The position numbers and the translations under genes were made by a program. Under the pieces are notes generated by a model. The model saw nothing but the letters and a program-made list of their open reading frames with translations. It was not told where the DNA came from and did no database searches. DNA of 64,000 nucleotides from Flavobacteriaceae bacterium F08102 (GTDB taxonomy: Bacteria; Bacteroidota; Bacteroidia; Flavobacteriales; Flavobacteriaceae), in assembly GCA_023015935.1 (NCBI GenBank), contig JALKAY010000007.1, positions 44,765 through 108,764 on the forward strand, written 5' to 3'. Below, piece after piece: positions 1 to 8,881 of the stretch; position 1 is the stretch's first letter, and every line of letters begins with the position of its first letter.

Positions 1-272
1 ATTATGGATTGTACAATATGGCTGGTAACGTTTCTGAATGGACTGCTACAGCGTATAACCCAGCATCGTATTACTTAGGTTCAACAATGAATCCTAATGT
101 AGATGATGAGAATAATAAACGTAAAGTTATTCGCGGTGGTTCTTGGAAAGATGTAGCTTATTTCTTAGAAGTAAGTACGAGAGATTACGAATATGGTGAC
201 TCTGCGAGAAGCTACATTGGATTTAGAACAGTGCAAGACTTTATGGGTACAAAATTCGGTAAAGAAAAATAA
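1..272 (+). CDS. gldK: GldK, C-terminal end (partial)
   Basis: This is the last 90 or so codons of a gene that begins left of the window; the reading frame is open from base 3, so the TTG at 9 is not a start. The text NMAGNVSEW followed by VIRGGSWKD and a final IGFRTV is the C-terminal signature of the formylglycine-generating-enzyme (FGE-sulfatase) fold. GldK is an outer-membrane lipoprotein of that fold. With GldN it forms the periplasmic ring of the type IX secretion and gliding machinery. The assignment as GldK rather than another FGE-fold protein rests mainly on gldL, gldM and gldN following in order on the same strand, 90 bases downstream. Confidence 0.93.
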   Translation, partial: YGLYNMAGNVSEWTATAYNPASYYLGSTMNPNVDDENNKRKVIRGGSWKDVAYFLEVSTRDYEYGDSARSYIGFRTVQDFMGTKFGKEK

Positions 273-362
273 TTAATAACCCTATATAACAATTGAACGT
301 AACCAACGTTTTATAAACCAACTAAACATTTAAATTAACCCAAAAACAAAAAAAGAAAAATT

Positions 363-1007
363 ATGGCAAATTCACTTAAAAAGAAAAAAATCATGAACAT
401 GATGTACGGTCTTGGAGCTTCTGTAGTATTGATCGGTGCATTATTTAAAATCTTACACTTTAGTATTGGACCACTCACTGGTGGGGTGATGTTAACCATT
501 GGACTGGTAACAGAGGCCTTTATATTCTTCGTATCAGCGTTTGAACCAGTAGAAGAAGATTTAGATTGGTCTTTAGTATACCCAGAGCTTGCAGGAGGAG
601 ATTCTTCTGATAGAGAGTCAAGAGGAGATGCTGAGAGTATGTTGTCTCAAAAATTAGACAATATGTTACAAGAAGCAAATCTTGATTCAGATAAAATGTC
701 AAGATTAGCAGAGAGTATTCAAAACTTTGCTGGAGCTGCAGAGAATATAGCGCCAGCCGCTGATTCAGTAGCCGCTACTTCAAAATATAGTGAACAATTG
801 ACCTTAGCAGCTGCACAAATGGAATCGTTAAACGGATTGTATAAAGTACAGTATGAGAGCGCAGCAAAACAATCTGAATTGAGCGAAGCTGTTGCAGAAA
901 ACACAGAGCGTTTGAAAGATCAAATGGAATCATTAGCATCAAACCTATCATCATTAAATGGTGTGTATGGAGGTATGTTATCAGCCATGTCTAATAGAGT
1001 TAATTAA
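363..1007 (+). CDS. gldL: GldL, type IX secretion/gliding motor membrane protein
   Basis: 214-residue inner-membrane protein that with GldM forms the proton-driven motor of the type IX secretion system. Two membrane helices are visible at about residues 14-33 and 37-60. The first carries Lys29 and His32, and the second carries Glu51, which matches the membrane glutamate known to be critical in Flavobacterium johnsoniae GldL. The rest is a Ser/Ala/Glu/Gln-rich, helical cytoplasmic tail (residues 65-214). The ATG follows an A-rich leader without a clear Shine-Dalgarno, as is usual in this phylum. It lies between gldK and gldM in the standard order. Confidence 0.96.
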   Translation: MANSLKKKKIMNMMYGLGASVVLIGALFKILHFSIGPLTGGVMLTIGLVTEAFIFFVSAFEPVEEDLDWSLVYPELAGGDSSDRESRGDAESMLSQKLDNMLQEANLDSDKMSRLAESIQNFAGAAENIAPAADSVAATSKYSEQLTLAAAQMESLNGLYKVQYESAAKQSELSEAVAENTERLKDQMESLASNLSSLNGVYGGMLSAMSNRVN

Positions 1008-1061
1008 TAGCCCTATAATTTAATTATAACTAAACTAAACTTAACCTAATTAGAAAATAAA

Positions 1062-2594
1062 ATGGCAGGAGGCAAACAATCACCAAGGCAGAAAATGATT
1101 AACTTGATGTATCTCGTATTTATCGCGATGCTCGCAATGAATATGTCAAAACAAGTTTTATCTGCTTTCGGTTTCATGAATGAAAAACTGACAGAAGCAA
1201 ACATGTCAGCGGAACAAGACAATGCTGCGACGTACGCTAATTTAGCGACCAAAGCAACGGAACAAGCTGAAAAGTTTGGAGAACAAAATAGAAAAGCGCA
1301 ACAAGTTCAAGCGTTATCATTAGATTTCAACGCGTTCATAGAAAAAATGAAAGAGGAATTAACCGCTGACGTTGAAGATAAGACCGACTATGAATCGATG
1401 GATAGCGAAAATGCAGGAAATGCATATTTCTTTGAAGGAGAAAAACCTTCAGCAAAAGGACAAGCATTTCTTGATAAAATGAACGAATACAGAACGCAGT
1501 TAAAAACGATCTTAGGTGATAAATACAGTTCAATAGTTGAAAAAGTTGAAAAGCGTTTTAGCACTCCAGATCAGAAAGTAGAAGATGGAACGCAACCATG
1601 GTTGAATAACCGATATGAAGGATTTCCTTTAATTACTACAATCACCAACTTGACACAGATTCAAGCGGATATTAAAGCGACAGAGAATGAAATGTTAACC
1701 GCCATGGTGCAAGGACAATTAGAAAGTGATGTATCTATGAAAAACTACACCACAATCTTAGTTCCTGAAACTCCAGCAACTTTACAAGGAACTAACTTTA
1801 AAGGTAAGATTGTATTAGGAAAATACGACGCATCGTTAAAACCATCCAAAGTTATTGTAAATGGTAAAGAAATTACCAATATCGCTAATGGTGGTGCAAT
1901 TTTAGACTTTCCGTCTGGAAATGTAGGTGAGAATGAAATCGTTGGTAAATTCGTCTTTAAAGAAAATGGAGAAGATGTTGAAATTCCAATTAATACAAAG
2001 TACGCCGTAGTAGCTAAACCTAACGGAGCTGTTATTTCAGCCGATAAGATGAATGTTGTATACCGTGGAGTGGTAAATCCAATTACGATCTCTATGCCAG
2101 GCGTACCTGATAATGCAATTACAGCGAGTGCACCAGGCTTGAAAAAAGCAAGTGGTTTAGGTAAATACACCATGACTCCAGGAACTGGAAAGGAAGTAAA
2201 TATTAAAGTTACTGGTAAATTACCTACAGGAGAGTCTGTAACGTCTAATCAAACGTTTAGAATTAAAGATATTCCAGCGCCAATGGCTTCAGTAAGAGGT
2301 GAGTATGGTGAGATAAAAATGCCAAAAACATCCTTACAAAAAGTAACGGTTGGAGCAGTATTACCAGACTTTGTATTTGATTTGAAAATAAACGTAAGTG
2401 GATTTAGTATTAAAGTACCAGGTTCAGCAACGGTTGAGGTAAAAGGAACAAAATTGAATGCAGCCGCTATTAGAGCGCTTAGCAAAGCAAGAAAAGGAGA
2501 TGTAGTTAACATCTTTAATGTAAAAGCAAAATTAGCCGGAAATTCATCTTACCGCTTGAAAAAAGTAAGTGGATTAATGGTAACGATACAGTAA
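1062..2594 (+). CDS. gldM: GldM, type IX secretion/gliding motor protein
   Basis: 510 residues. The N-terminus MAGGKQSPRQKM followed by one hydrophobic helix (residues about 12-32) is the hallmark of GldM, with Arg9 just before the membrane. The helix inserts in the GldL bundle; the large remainder (residues 35-510) is periplasmic and in known structures forms a dimer of four stacked domains that reaches the GldK/GldN ring. The C-terminal half is rich in beta-type Val/Gly/Pro/Lys sequence, as expected. Starts 54 bases after gldL and ends 21 bases before gldN, so the genes are almost certainly co-transcribed. Confidence 0.96.
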   Translation: MAGGKQSPRQKMINLMYLVFIAMLAMNMSKQVLSAFGFMNEKLTEANMSAEQDNAATYANLATKATEQAEKFGEQNRKAQQVQALSLDFNAFIEKMKEELTADVEDKTDYESMDSENAGNAYFFEGEKPSAKGQAFLDKMNEYRTQLKTILGDKYSSIVEKVEKRFSTPDQKVEDGTQPWLNNRYEGFPLITTITNLTQIQADIKATENEMLTAMVQGQLESDVSMKNYTTILVPETPATLQGTNFKGKIVLGKYDASLKPSKVIVNGKEITNIANGGAILDFPSGNVGENEIVGKFVFKENGEDVEIPINTKYAVVAKPNGAVISADKMNVVYRGVVNPITISMPGVPDNAITASAPGLKKASGLGKYTMTPGTGKEVNIKVTGKLPTGESVTSNQTFRIKDIPAPMASVRGEYGEIKMPKTSLQKVTVGAVLPDFVFDLKINVSGFSIKVPGSATVEVKGTKLNAAAIRALSKARKGDVVNIFNVKAKLAGNSSYRLKKVSGLMVTIQ

Positions 2595-2615
2595 ACTATT
2601 AAACAATAAGAAATT

Positions 2616-3512
2616 ATGAATTGGAGAGGACTATTAGTTGTGTGTGTTGCCGTTTTAGCAACAAACTCAATCAACGCACAGGCTAACTTGTTGAATGCGA
2701 GGATTCCAGAAGAAATTGGAATGAAAACCGCTGAACAATTAGCGGCCGATAACGACGGACCATTACCTTATGGGTACATTGATGATAGAGATATCTTATG
2801 GTCGAAAGTGGTGTGGGAATACATAGATTTGAATGAGAAAATTAATTTGCCATTCTATTATCCTATAGATACCACGAATATTAGCTCTAATAGAAGATCT
2901 CTTTTCGATACCTTATTAAGAGGAATAAAGAGTGGAGAAATTGTAGATGTGTACGATGATTCTTATTTTGAGAATAAACTGACAATGAAAGATATTGAAA
3001 CTCGATTGTCTAGAATTGATACCAGTGATGCAGGATATACTTTGATGAATGAGGGTGCAACTTCACTTCCAGACGAATATATTGATAGAATTGATCTTAC
3101 TGCTGAGCAGATTGAAGGATTCAAAATCAAAGGAGTTTGGTATTTTGACAAAAGACAAGGGGAGCTTAAATACCGGTTGTTAGGTATTGCTCCAGTTGCT
3201 CCAGATGTAAACTTTATGGATCAGACTGATCAAGAAGACTTAGTCTCTTTGTTTTGGGTGTGGTATCCTGGGGCTCGAGAAGTTGCACATAACATGAAAG
3301 TTTTTAATGATAAAAACTCTGCGTTCCCACTTTCGTTTGACCACTTATTAAATGCACGACGTTTTAGAGCGAGTATTTATAGAGAGGAAAATATCTACGG
3401 TAACAGAGATGTGGCCGAATATATCAAAGGAAATGCTTTATTCCAAGTTCTTGAAGCTGATCGATTGAAAGAAGAGATCAGAAATAAAGAACTCGATATG
3501 TGGAATTATTAA
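2616..3512 (+). CDS. gldN: GldN, type IX secretion/gliding protein
   Basis: 298 residues with a signal peptide (hydrophobic residues 5-20, cleavage likely after INA at about residue 21). GldN (PorN in Porphyromonas) is a periplasmic partner of the lipoprotein GldK and forms the ring complex of the type IX secretion system. Sequence hallmarks include LWSKVVWEYIDLNEKIN near residue 60 and WVWYPGAREVAHNMKVFN near residue 215, typical of flavobacterial GldN. It is the last gene of the gldK-L-M-N unit; hairpins and a terminator follow. Confidence 0.95.
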   Translation: MNWRGLLVVCVAVLATNSINAQANLLNARIPEEIGMKTAEQLAADNDGPLPYGYIDDRDILWSKVVWEYIDLNEKINLPFYYPIDTTNISSNRRSLFDTLLRGIKSGEIVDVYDDSYFENKLTMKDIETRLSRIDTSDAGYTLMNEGATSLPDEYIDRIDLTAEQIEGFKIKGVWYFDKRQGELKYRLLGIAPVAPDVNFMDQTDQEDLVSLFWVWYPGAREVAHNMKVFNDKNSAFPLSFDHLLNARRFRASIYREENIYGNRDVAEYIKGNALFQVLEADRLKEEIRNKELDMWNY

Positions 3513-3573
3513 ACATAAGAGGGGGGATACCTAACCTCTCAAGATGTTAAATTTTATAAACTAAAACTAATTT

Positions 3574-3612
3574 AAAACTTCTACCGAAAGGTAGGAGTTT
3601 TTTATTTTTTTA
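3574..3612 (+). terminator. Rho-independent terminator of the gld operon
   Basis: A 12-bp stem reads AAAACTTCTACC on the left and GGTAGGAGTTTT on the right, with one T-G wobble and a GAAA tetraloop, followed by a long run of T broken only by single A residues. It lies about 60 bases after the gldN stop and before the next rightward gene, so it ends the gldK-N transcript. A weaker hairpin (AGAGG pairing with CCTCT, 3518-3539) lies just upstream. Confidence 0.9.
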
Positions 3613-3680
3613 TCAGGTCGTCTAATTAATTTACTGCGTAAACAACCCGTGCCTTCTAAATCAAAACGTAAAAATCACCA

Positions 3681-3709
3681 TTGTAAATCCACAATCTTTT
3701 GTACTTTTC
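3681..3709 (+). promoter_or_regulatory. Candidate promoter of the FAD oxidoreductase gene
   Basis: TTG at 3681-3683, an 18-base spacer, then TACTTTTC at 3702-3709, one mismatch from the Bacteroidetes -7 consensus TAnnTTTG. Only 4 bases separate the box from the ATG at 3714, so a transcript from it would be nearly leaderless. Confidence 0.5.
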
Positions 3710-3713
3710 GCAC

Positions 3714-4763
3714 ATGAAAGTGGATTATATAATTGTAGGCCTCGGATTGGCTGGTTTAGCTTTTGCCGAACAGTTGGTAAATGCAGGGAAATCGTTTGTT
3801 GTTTTCGAAGATGGGTCTCAACAGGCCTCTAAAGTTGCTGCGGGAGTTTACAATCCGGTTATTTTAAAACGTTTTACGCCCGTCTGGGATGCCGCAGAAC
3901 AATTAGCAATTGCCTTGCCTTTTTATGATAAAATAGCCAGTCGATTAGGAATTAATATAGATTTTCCAATTGATATTATTCGTCCTTTTTCCTCCATTGA
4001 AGAGCAAAATGATTGGTTTGCTGCAGCCGATAAGCCATTTTTTGAAAAGTATATGTGTGATACCCTTTTTAGAAAAAAGCTTCCATTTATAAATGCTCCG
4101 TATGGCTATGGTAGATTACGTCATACAGGATTGATAGACACAACTATTTTGATTCAGGCATATAAAAATGATTTGTTGCGCAGCAATGCACTTCGAGAAG
4201 AGCGATTTGAATATGAGAAGTTGAAGGTTCAACCCTCATTGATTGAATACAAAGATGTAGTTGCCACGCATATTGTGTGCTGTGAGGGGTATGGTGTTAT
4301 TGAAAATCCATATTTTAAAGATATTCCTCTAAGGGAAGCTAAAGGAGAGTTGGTAATTATTCACGCACCTCAATTACAATTACACTTTCTATTAAAAGCC
4401 GGTGTTTTTGTTTTGCCTTTAGGAAATGATTTGTATAAAATTGGTGCGACGTTTAATTGGGTAGATAAAACACAACTTCCCACTGATGCGGGTAAAAAAG
4501 AACTCTTAACGAAATTTGAAAAGATTTGCACGGTGCCATATACGGTTAAAGATCAGCTTGCAGGGATTCGACCTACTGTAATTGACCGACGCCCTATCTT
4601 AGGAAAGCACCCAGCATGCCTGAATGTTGCTATCCTAAACGGTTTTGGTACCCGTGGAGTTATGTTGGCGCCAAAAATGGCGCAATTATTATTTTCTCAT
4701 TTAACAGAAGAGGCTTTCTTACCTTCGGAACTTGCGTTAAGTCGATTTAAAGCCTTTGCCTAA
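3714..4763 (+). CDS. FAD-dependent oxidoreductase, DAO family
   Basis: 349 residues counted from the ATG at 3714; an in-frame TTG at 3699 would add five residues, but it overlaps the likely -7 promoter box and is not favoured. The N-terminus MKVDYIIVGLGLAGLAFAE is an FAD-binding beta-alpha-beta motif (GxGxxG), followed by VFEDG at the end of strand two and a C-terminal GTRGVMLAPKMAQLL segment typical of the DAO (glycine/D-amino-acid oxidase) fold. The substrate is unknown. A gene of this type commonly follows gldN in flavobacteria, which supports vertical inheritance rather than a role in gliding. Confidence 0.8.
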   Translation: MKVDYIIVGLGLAGLAFAEQLVNAGKSFVVFEDGSQQASKVAAGVYNPVILKRFTPVWDAAEQLAIALPFYDKIASRLGINIDFPIDIIRPFSSIEEQNDWFAAADKPFFEKYMCDTLFRKKLPFINAPYGYGRLRHTGLIDTTILIQAYKNDLLRSNALREERFEYEKLKVQPSLIEYKDVVATHIVCCEGYGVIENPYFKDIPLREAKGELVIIHAPQLQLHFLLKAGVFVLPLGNDLYKIGATFNWVDKTQLPTDAGKKELLTKFEKICTVPYTVKDQLAGIRPTVIDRRPILGKHPACLNVAILNGFGTRGVMLAPKMAQLLFSHLTEEAFLPSELALSRFKAFA

Positions 4764-4789
4764 GCGAAATTAAAAGAGAAGAATGGTTT

Positions 4790-5164
4790 TTATTTCTCTT
4801 GATAATTGACGAACATATTGATATAAATTAGGCGAGCAAACCGATAGGTAAGGGGAGTAAGCACCACCAACAATATCGCTAAGGCAATTAAGGTGTATAC
4901 AAAGTATATATCAAAGATTAACGAGATGGCGAACATGGTTATGGCGATGGCAACCGTTAAGCCATAAGAAACATACATGGCGCCTTGAAAGAACGAGGGT
5001 TCTATTTCGTATTTCAATCCACAAGAAGGACATGTCTTATACATCTCCATCATCGATTTTAGGTGATATGGATGGTGATCAATAAAAAAATCTCCTTCTT
5101 GACATCTGGGACATTTGTTATTAAATATACTATTTAATTTAGACCCTTTTTTGAGTATTTTCAT
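4790..5164 (-). CDS. DUF983 zinc-ribbon membrane protein
   Basis: 124 residues. Two CxxC pairs, CPRC at about residue 18 and CPSC at about residue 45, form a likely zinc ribbon at the N-terminus. Two hydrophobic helices follow (about residues 66-86 and 90-108) with SFFQGAMYVSYG between ribbon and first helix, which is characteristic of DUF983. The function of the family is not established. The gene converges with the oxidoreductase (26 bases between stops) and diverges from the ABC-F gene. Confidence 0.85.
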   Translation of the reverse strand: MKILKKGSKLNSIFNNKCPRCQEGDFFIDHHPYHLKSMMEMYKTCPSCGLKYEIEPSFFQGAMYVSYGLTVAIAITMFAISLIFDIYFVYTLIALAILLVVLTPLTYRFARLIYINMFVNYQEK

Positions 5165-5186
5165 CTTAAAAATTAGTTTAGATTTG

Positions 5187-5217
5187 CAAAGTTAGAATTA
5201 ATCACAAACTAGGGCAA
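5187..5217 (-). promoter_or_regulatory. Promoter of the DUF983 gene
   Basis: On the minus strand, TTG (5217-5215), a 20-base spacer and TAACTTTG (5194-5187) fit the Bacteroidetes -33/-7 pattern with a perfect TAnnTTTG. The box lies 22 bases before the DUF983 ATG. Confidence 0.6.
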
Positions 5218-5225
5218 GTTTTCGC

Positions 5226-7145
5226 ATGTTAAACGCACACAATATTACAGTATCATTCGCAGGAGAAGATCTTTTCTCGGGTATTACATTCAAACTCGTA
5301 GGAGGAGATCGCATTGGATTGGTTGGTAAAAACGGCGCAGGTAAATCTACGTTGTTGAAAATTATCGCTAAAGAACAAGAAATTGATAAAGGAACAATTG
5401 CCTTAGAAAAAGATTTGAGCATTGGATTTTTAAAGCAGGATATTGATTTTGTTCAGGGAAGAACAGTGCTAGAAGAAGCCTATGAAGCATTTACTGAAAT
5501 TAAACAAGTAGAGCGTCAGCTAGAAGAAATTAATACTGCATTGGTAGAAAGAACGGATTATGAAAGTGAGGCTTATCATCAGTTGATGGTTGATTTAAGT
5601 GAGCTTACGGCTCGTTTCGAATTAATTGGTGGATATAACTACCAAGGAGAGACTGAAAAGATTCTGCAGGGGCTTGGTTTTAAACGTTCCGATTTTAATA
5701 AGATGACGGATACGTTTTCAGGTGGATGGCGTATGCGTATTGAATTGGCAAAACTCCTTTTGCAAAATAATGATATTCTCTTATTGGATGAGCCTACAAA
5801 CCATTTAGATATTGAATCTATTATATGGTTGGAAGAATTCTTAAAATCTTATACTGGGGCGATTTTATTAGTTTCTCATGATAAAATGTTTTTGGATAAT
5901 GTGACAAATCGTACCATCGAAATATCTCTAGGTAAAATTTATGACTATAAATATCCATACAGTGTTTATTTAATTCAGCGTAAGGAACTCAAAGAAAAGC
6001 AAGAACAGGCTTTTAAAAATCAAGAAAAGGAGATTAAACATACTGAACAGCTTATCAATAAATTCAAGGCTAAAGCGAGTAAGGCTTCGATGGCACAATC
6101 GCTGATGAAAAAATTAGATAAGGTAGAACGAATTGAAATTGATCCGAGTGATAATGCAGTGATGAAAGTGCGTTTTCCAATGTCGGTACAACCTGGAAAA
6201 GTGGTTATTGAAGCGAAGAATGTTTCTAAACGCTACGGAGATAAGCAGGTTTTAAACAATGTAAATCTGTTAATTGAACGCAATAGTAAAATTGCCTTTG
6301 TAGGGCAAAATGGACAAGGAAAAACAACCTTGGCAAAGATGATTGTCAATGAGATTTCGTACGAAGGTGAAATAAAACTGGGTCACAACGTTCAAATTGG
6401 ATATTTTGCACAGAACCAAGCAGATTATCTCGATGGTAATAAAACAGTTTTACAGACTATGGAAGATGCTTCTACTGATGGAAATCGTATGAAGGTACGC
6501 GACATGTTAGGGGCTTTCTTGTTTGGAGGCGACGATGTTACCAAAAAGGTAAGTGTATTGTCTGGGGGAGAACGTAATCGCTTAGCCTTGTGTAAAATGT
6601 TGTTAGCTCCATTTAACGTATTGGTTATGGATGAACCTACAAATCATTTGGATATTGCTTCTAAAAATGTTTTGAAACAGGCTTTGCGTGATTTTGAAGG
6701 GACCTTAATCTTAGTGTCACATGACAGGGATTTCTTACAAGGTTTAGCCAGTACGGTATTTGAATTTAAGGATGGAAGAATTAAAGAATTCTTGGGGGAC
6801 ATTGATTATTATTTAGAAGTTCATAGTTTAGATAATCTACGAGAAATTGAAAAGAAAACGAAGCAGAAAAAAGTAAAACAGGCTCCAAAAAAAGAAACTG
6901 TCCAACCAAAAAACGATAAGGAATTGCGTAAAATGCAAAATCGTTTGTCGAAAATTGAATCAGAAATTTCTCAATTAGAGCGAACAATTGCTCAAATAGA
7001 TCAAGACTTGTCTGATCCGATAAAGTACGATAAATTAACAGCTACTGACGGCTTTTTTAATTCGTATCAAGCCAAAAAAGATAAACTCAGTCGTTTAATG
7101 GAAGAATGGGAAAAAGTACAGGAAGCCTTGGAGAAGGTTTCATAA
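5226..7145 (+). CDS. ABC-F family ATP-binding cassette protein
   Basis: 639 residues, no membrane segments. Two ATPase domains are clear: Walker A GKNGAGKST near residue 35 with signature FSGGWRMR and LLLDEPTNHLD near residue 190; second Walker A GQNGQGKTT near residue 361 with signature LSGGERNR and VMDEPTNHLD near residue 475. The Pro-Thr-Asn-His-Leu-Asp stretch after Walker B and the inter-domain linker (about 230-310, Lys/Glu-rich) mark the ABC-F class, soluble translation factors or ribosome protectors rather than transporters. A C-terminal Lys/Glu-rich coiled coil (about 545-639) resembles the Uup/YdiF-type tail. The exact subgroup cannot be decided here. Confidence 0.93.
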   Translation: MLNAHNITVSFAGEDLFSGITFKLVGGDRIGLVGKNGAGKSTLLKIIAKEQEIDKGTIALEKDLSIGFLKQDIDFVQGRTVLEEAYEAFTEIKQVERQLEEINTALVERTDYESEAYHQLMVDLSELTARFELIGGYNYQGETEKILQGLGFKRSDFNKMTDTFSGGWRMRIELAKLLLQNNDILLLDEPTNHLDIESIIWLEEFLKSYTGAILLVSHDKMFLDNVTNRTIEISLGKIYDYKYPYSVYLIQRKELKEKQEQAFKNQEKEIKHTEQLINKFKAKASKASMAQSLMKKLDKVERIEIDPSDNAVMKVRFPMSVQPGKVVIEAKNVSKRYGDKQVLNNVNLLIERNSKIAFVGQNGQGKTTLAKMIVNEISYEGEIKLGHNVQIGYFAQNQADYLDGNKTVLQTMEDASTDGNRMKVRDMLGAFLFGGDDVTKKVSVLSGGERNRLALCKMLLAPFNVLVMDEPTNHLDIASKNVLKQALRDFEGTLILVSHDRDFLQGLASTVFEFKDGRIKEFLGDIDYYLEVHSLDNLREIEKKTKQKKVKQAPKKETVQPKNDKELRKMQNRLSKIESEISQLERTIAQIDQDLSDPIKYDKLTATDGFFNSYQAKKDKLSRLMEEWEKVQEALEKVS

Positions 7146-7213
7146 AGTGTGTCTATTTTTTTTGAAACGAAGGGTTTTCATTACGTTTTGTACAGCAAAA
7201 ATCAATGTCTTTT

Positions 7214-7765
7214 TTAAGGTCGTAAATTCTTGTTTTCAAAATACCGTTTTGCGCTTAGAGAAAACAATATTAATGCGGTTGGGTCGCCTAGTAGATGAAT
7301 CCTTTTTTTATAGGATAATCCCAGTTTCTTAAGTAAATGTTGTGAGGCTTTATTGGTCGGTAAAGTAAGGGCACTTAGTTTAGTTACTTCAAATTTTTCA
7401 AAAGCATGTTGTTTTAATGCATTGGCACTTTCAAATGCATATCCCCTTTTTTCATAGGTTGGGAGCATGGCATATCCAATATCTACCCCATTAATGCCCT
7501 TTCTTTCGTAGAGGCCACAAGAACCAATTTTGGCCCCATCTGATTTGCGAACTAACGTATAGTTTGAATATCCGAGACGTTCTAATTGGGGTAGCATATG
7601 CTCTTGGATATATTGTTGCGCATCGTGAATAGAATAGATCTCACGATTTCCAATATTAGCTCTCCATTTTGGACTGTTCATCAGCTCGTATATAAACTGG
7701 GCATCTGTAGTGCCGGTTGGCTTTAGAAGAAGTCTTGCTGTTTCAATAATTTGATAATTAGGCAC
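7214..7765 (-). CDS. GNAT family acetyltransferase (RimJ/RimL type)
   Basis: 183 residues. Opens with ETARLLLKPTG and continues with FIYELMNSP, both typical of the RimJ/RimL/Acetyltransf_3 subgroup. The acetyl-CoA loop region reads DIGYAMLPTYEKRGYAFESANAL (shown here only as a landmark of the family: glycine-rich turn at KRGYA), and the C-terminal half contains NKASQHLLKKLG, the conserved Asn-x-x-S-x-x-L-x-x-K-L-G helix. It probably N-acetylates a small molecule or protein N-terminus; substrate unknown. It converges with the ABC-F gene 68 bases away. Confidence 0.85.
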   Translation of the reverse strand: MPNYQIIETARLLLKPTGTTDAQFIYELMNSPKWRANIGNREIYSIHDAQQYIQEHMLPQLERLGYSNYTLVRKSDGAKIGSCGLYERKGINGVDIGYAMLPTYEKRGYAFESANALKQHAFEKFEVTKLSALTLPTNKASQHLLKKLGLSYKKRIHLLGDPTALILFSLSAKRYFENKNLRP

Positions 7766-7928
7766 AATTAGTTTTTAAGAATCCATACATTTCCATAAAA
7801 TCAAACACGCATCTTAAATTCCAAGCACTAACATTAATAGAGTTATATTCTTTTTAAAATCAATTGATTAGAGGTGGATTTGTATTGTGTGTATACAATT
7901 TTAGTGAGTGCTAATTTTTCTCACTTTT

Positions 7929-7968
7929 TTTGTGTTTATCCTTTTGACGTCAAAAGGATAAACACAAA
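7929..7968. repeat. Perfect 40-bp palindrome without a loop
   Basis: Two 20-base arms meet at GAC|GTC with no spacer and no mismatch (centre between 7948 and 7949). It lies 35 bases after the stop of the leftward YceI-like gene and 163 bases upstream of the GNAT start. A terminator for the YceI transcript is the simplest reading, but no T-tract follows on the minus strand, so a protein-binding or recombination site is possible. Confidence 0.7.
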
Positions 7969-8003
7969 TTTGCTTAATTTTTATGCTTTGGGATGAAAAT
8001 GGC

Positions 8004-8609
8004 TTATTTCTTTTTGAGATAAACCTTAGCTTCTACTTTTACTTCACTCCATGTTTTACTAACTCCATCTGCACCTTTGTGCAAGTCAAAACACGCTTTA
8101 GCGAGTGATTCTAGTGCGTTTTGTGCTTCAAAATCTTCGAGATGTAAGATGCCTTCGATTTCTACTAATTGATCATTCGTGACATAGGTAATTGGAACTT
8201 TTCGCTGAACTCCATTCATCAATAGGTCAATGTCACCCGTTCCATCCGCATTGATATCTAAGGTACCTGTTAATGAATTGGTGGCGTTCATAACCCCAAA
8301 AAAGAGTTCTTTTAATTTTCCATCTCTAATTTCGTCATTAGAAAATAAACTACTTACAGGAATATCAAATTTCGCTCCGTTTAGGGCCCCATAGGCCGTT
8401 GTGTCGCTTTTCATATTTGATACCGTAATTTCTTTGAATTCACCTTTAACGGCAACTTTATCGGTTGTTTTATAGCCTGTCCAATTAACCGTAATGGTTT
8501 CGGGCTCAATACTAAATTGCGCAACCTCTTTTTTTGCAGGTTCTTTTTTACAACTAACCGTTAATAATAATACTAAAATGGCCAGTGAGGAAATGTTTTT
8601 AACATTCAT
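8004..8609 (-). CDS. YceI-like domain lipoprotein
   Basis: 201 residues. The signal sequence ends in the lipobox LTVSC with the lipidated Cys at residue 20, followed by KKE, so export to the periplasmic face is expected. Residues 35-198 resemble the YceI fold (TVNWTGYKTTDKVAVKGEF at the start, VTGTL-like LTGTLDINADGTGDIDL in the middle), an extended lipocalin-like barrel that binds isoprenoid lipids in characterised members. It is the last gene of the leftward block with psd and acbp, 2 bases after the acbp stop. Ligand unknown. Confidence 0.78.
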   Translation of the reverse strand: MNVKNISSLAILVLLLTVSCKKEPAKKEVAQFSIEPETITVNWTGYKTTDKVAVKGEFKEITVSNMKSDTTAYGALNGAKFDIPVSSLFSNDEIRDGKLKELFFGVMNATNSLTGTLDINADGTGDIDLLMNGVQRKVPITYVTNDQLVEIEGILHLEDFEAQNALESLAKACFDLHKGADGVSKTWSEVKVEAKVYLKKK

Positions 8610-8611
8610 AA

Positions 8612-8881
8612 TTATACAATTTTTTGATTATTAATTTCTTCAACTAATTTGATATAGTTCTTTTTTGCCTCGTCTTTACTTAGATTATTAATTTGAATCC
8701 AAGCATTTAATTTGAAAGCATTTCGTACGGGATCTGTCCCAGAAGGTTGAGAATAATTTTCACCAATAGTCGCTTGTTTGTAATAGGCGTATAAGGTTAG
8801 CATGGTATCTGCTGGTAGTTTTTGGGTCATGTTTGAGGCAATCTCAAAGGCCAAGGTAAATCGTTCATCAAGAGTTTTCAT
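8612..8881 (-). CDS. Acyl-CoA-binding protein
   Basis: 89 residues from ATG at 8881, the usual length of the ACBP domain; the longer frame to 8929 lies within psd and is not preferred. Motifs LDERFTLAFEIA at the N-terminus, LTLYAYYKQATIGE (the Tyr-Lys-Gln helix that contacts the CoA) and FKLNAWIQINNLSKDEAKKNYI (Trp and the final helix) are diagnostic. The protein buffers long-chain acyl-CoA esters. Its start overlaps the psd stop by 14 bases, indicating translational coupling with phospholipid synthesis. Confidence 0.9.
   Translation of the reverse strand: MKTLDERFTLAFEIASNMTQKLPADTMLTLYAYYKQATIGENYSQPSGTDPVRNAFKLNAWIQINNLSKDEAKKNYIKLVEEINNQKIV

Noticed and set aside
1745..2173. Leftward ORF of 142 codons inside gldM
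   Set aside because: Antisense shadow of the conserved gldM frame.
7147..7332. Small ORF after the ABC-F gene
   Set aside because: Overlaps the C-terminal end of the GNAT gene on the opposite strand; no family features.
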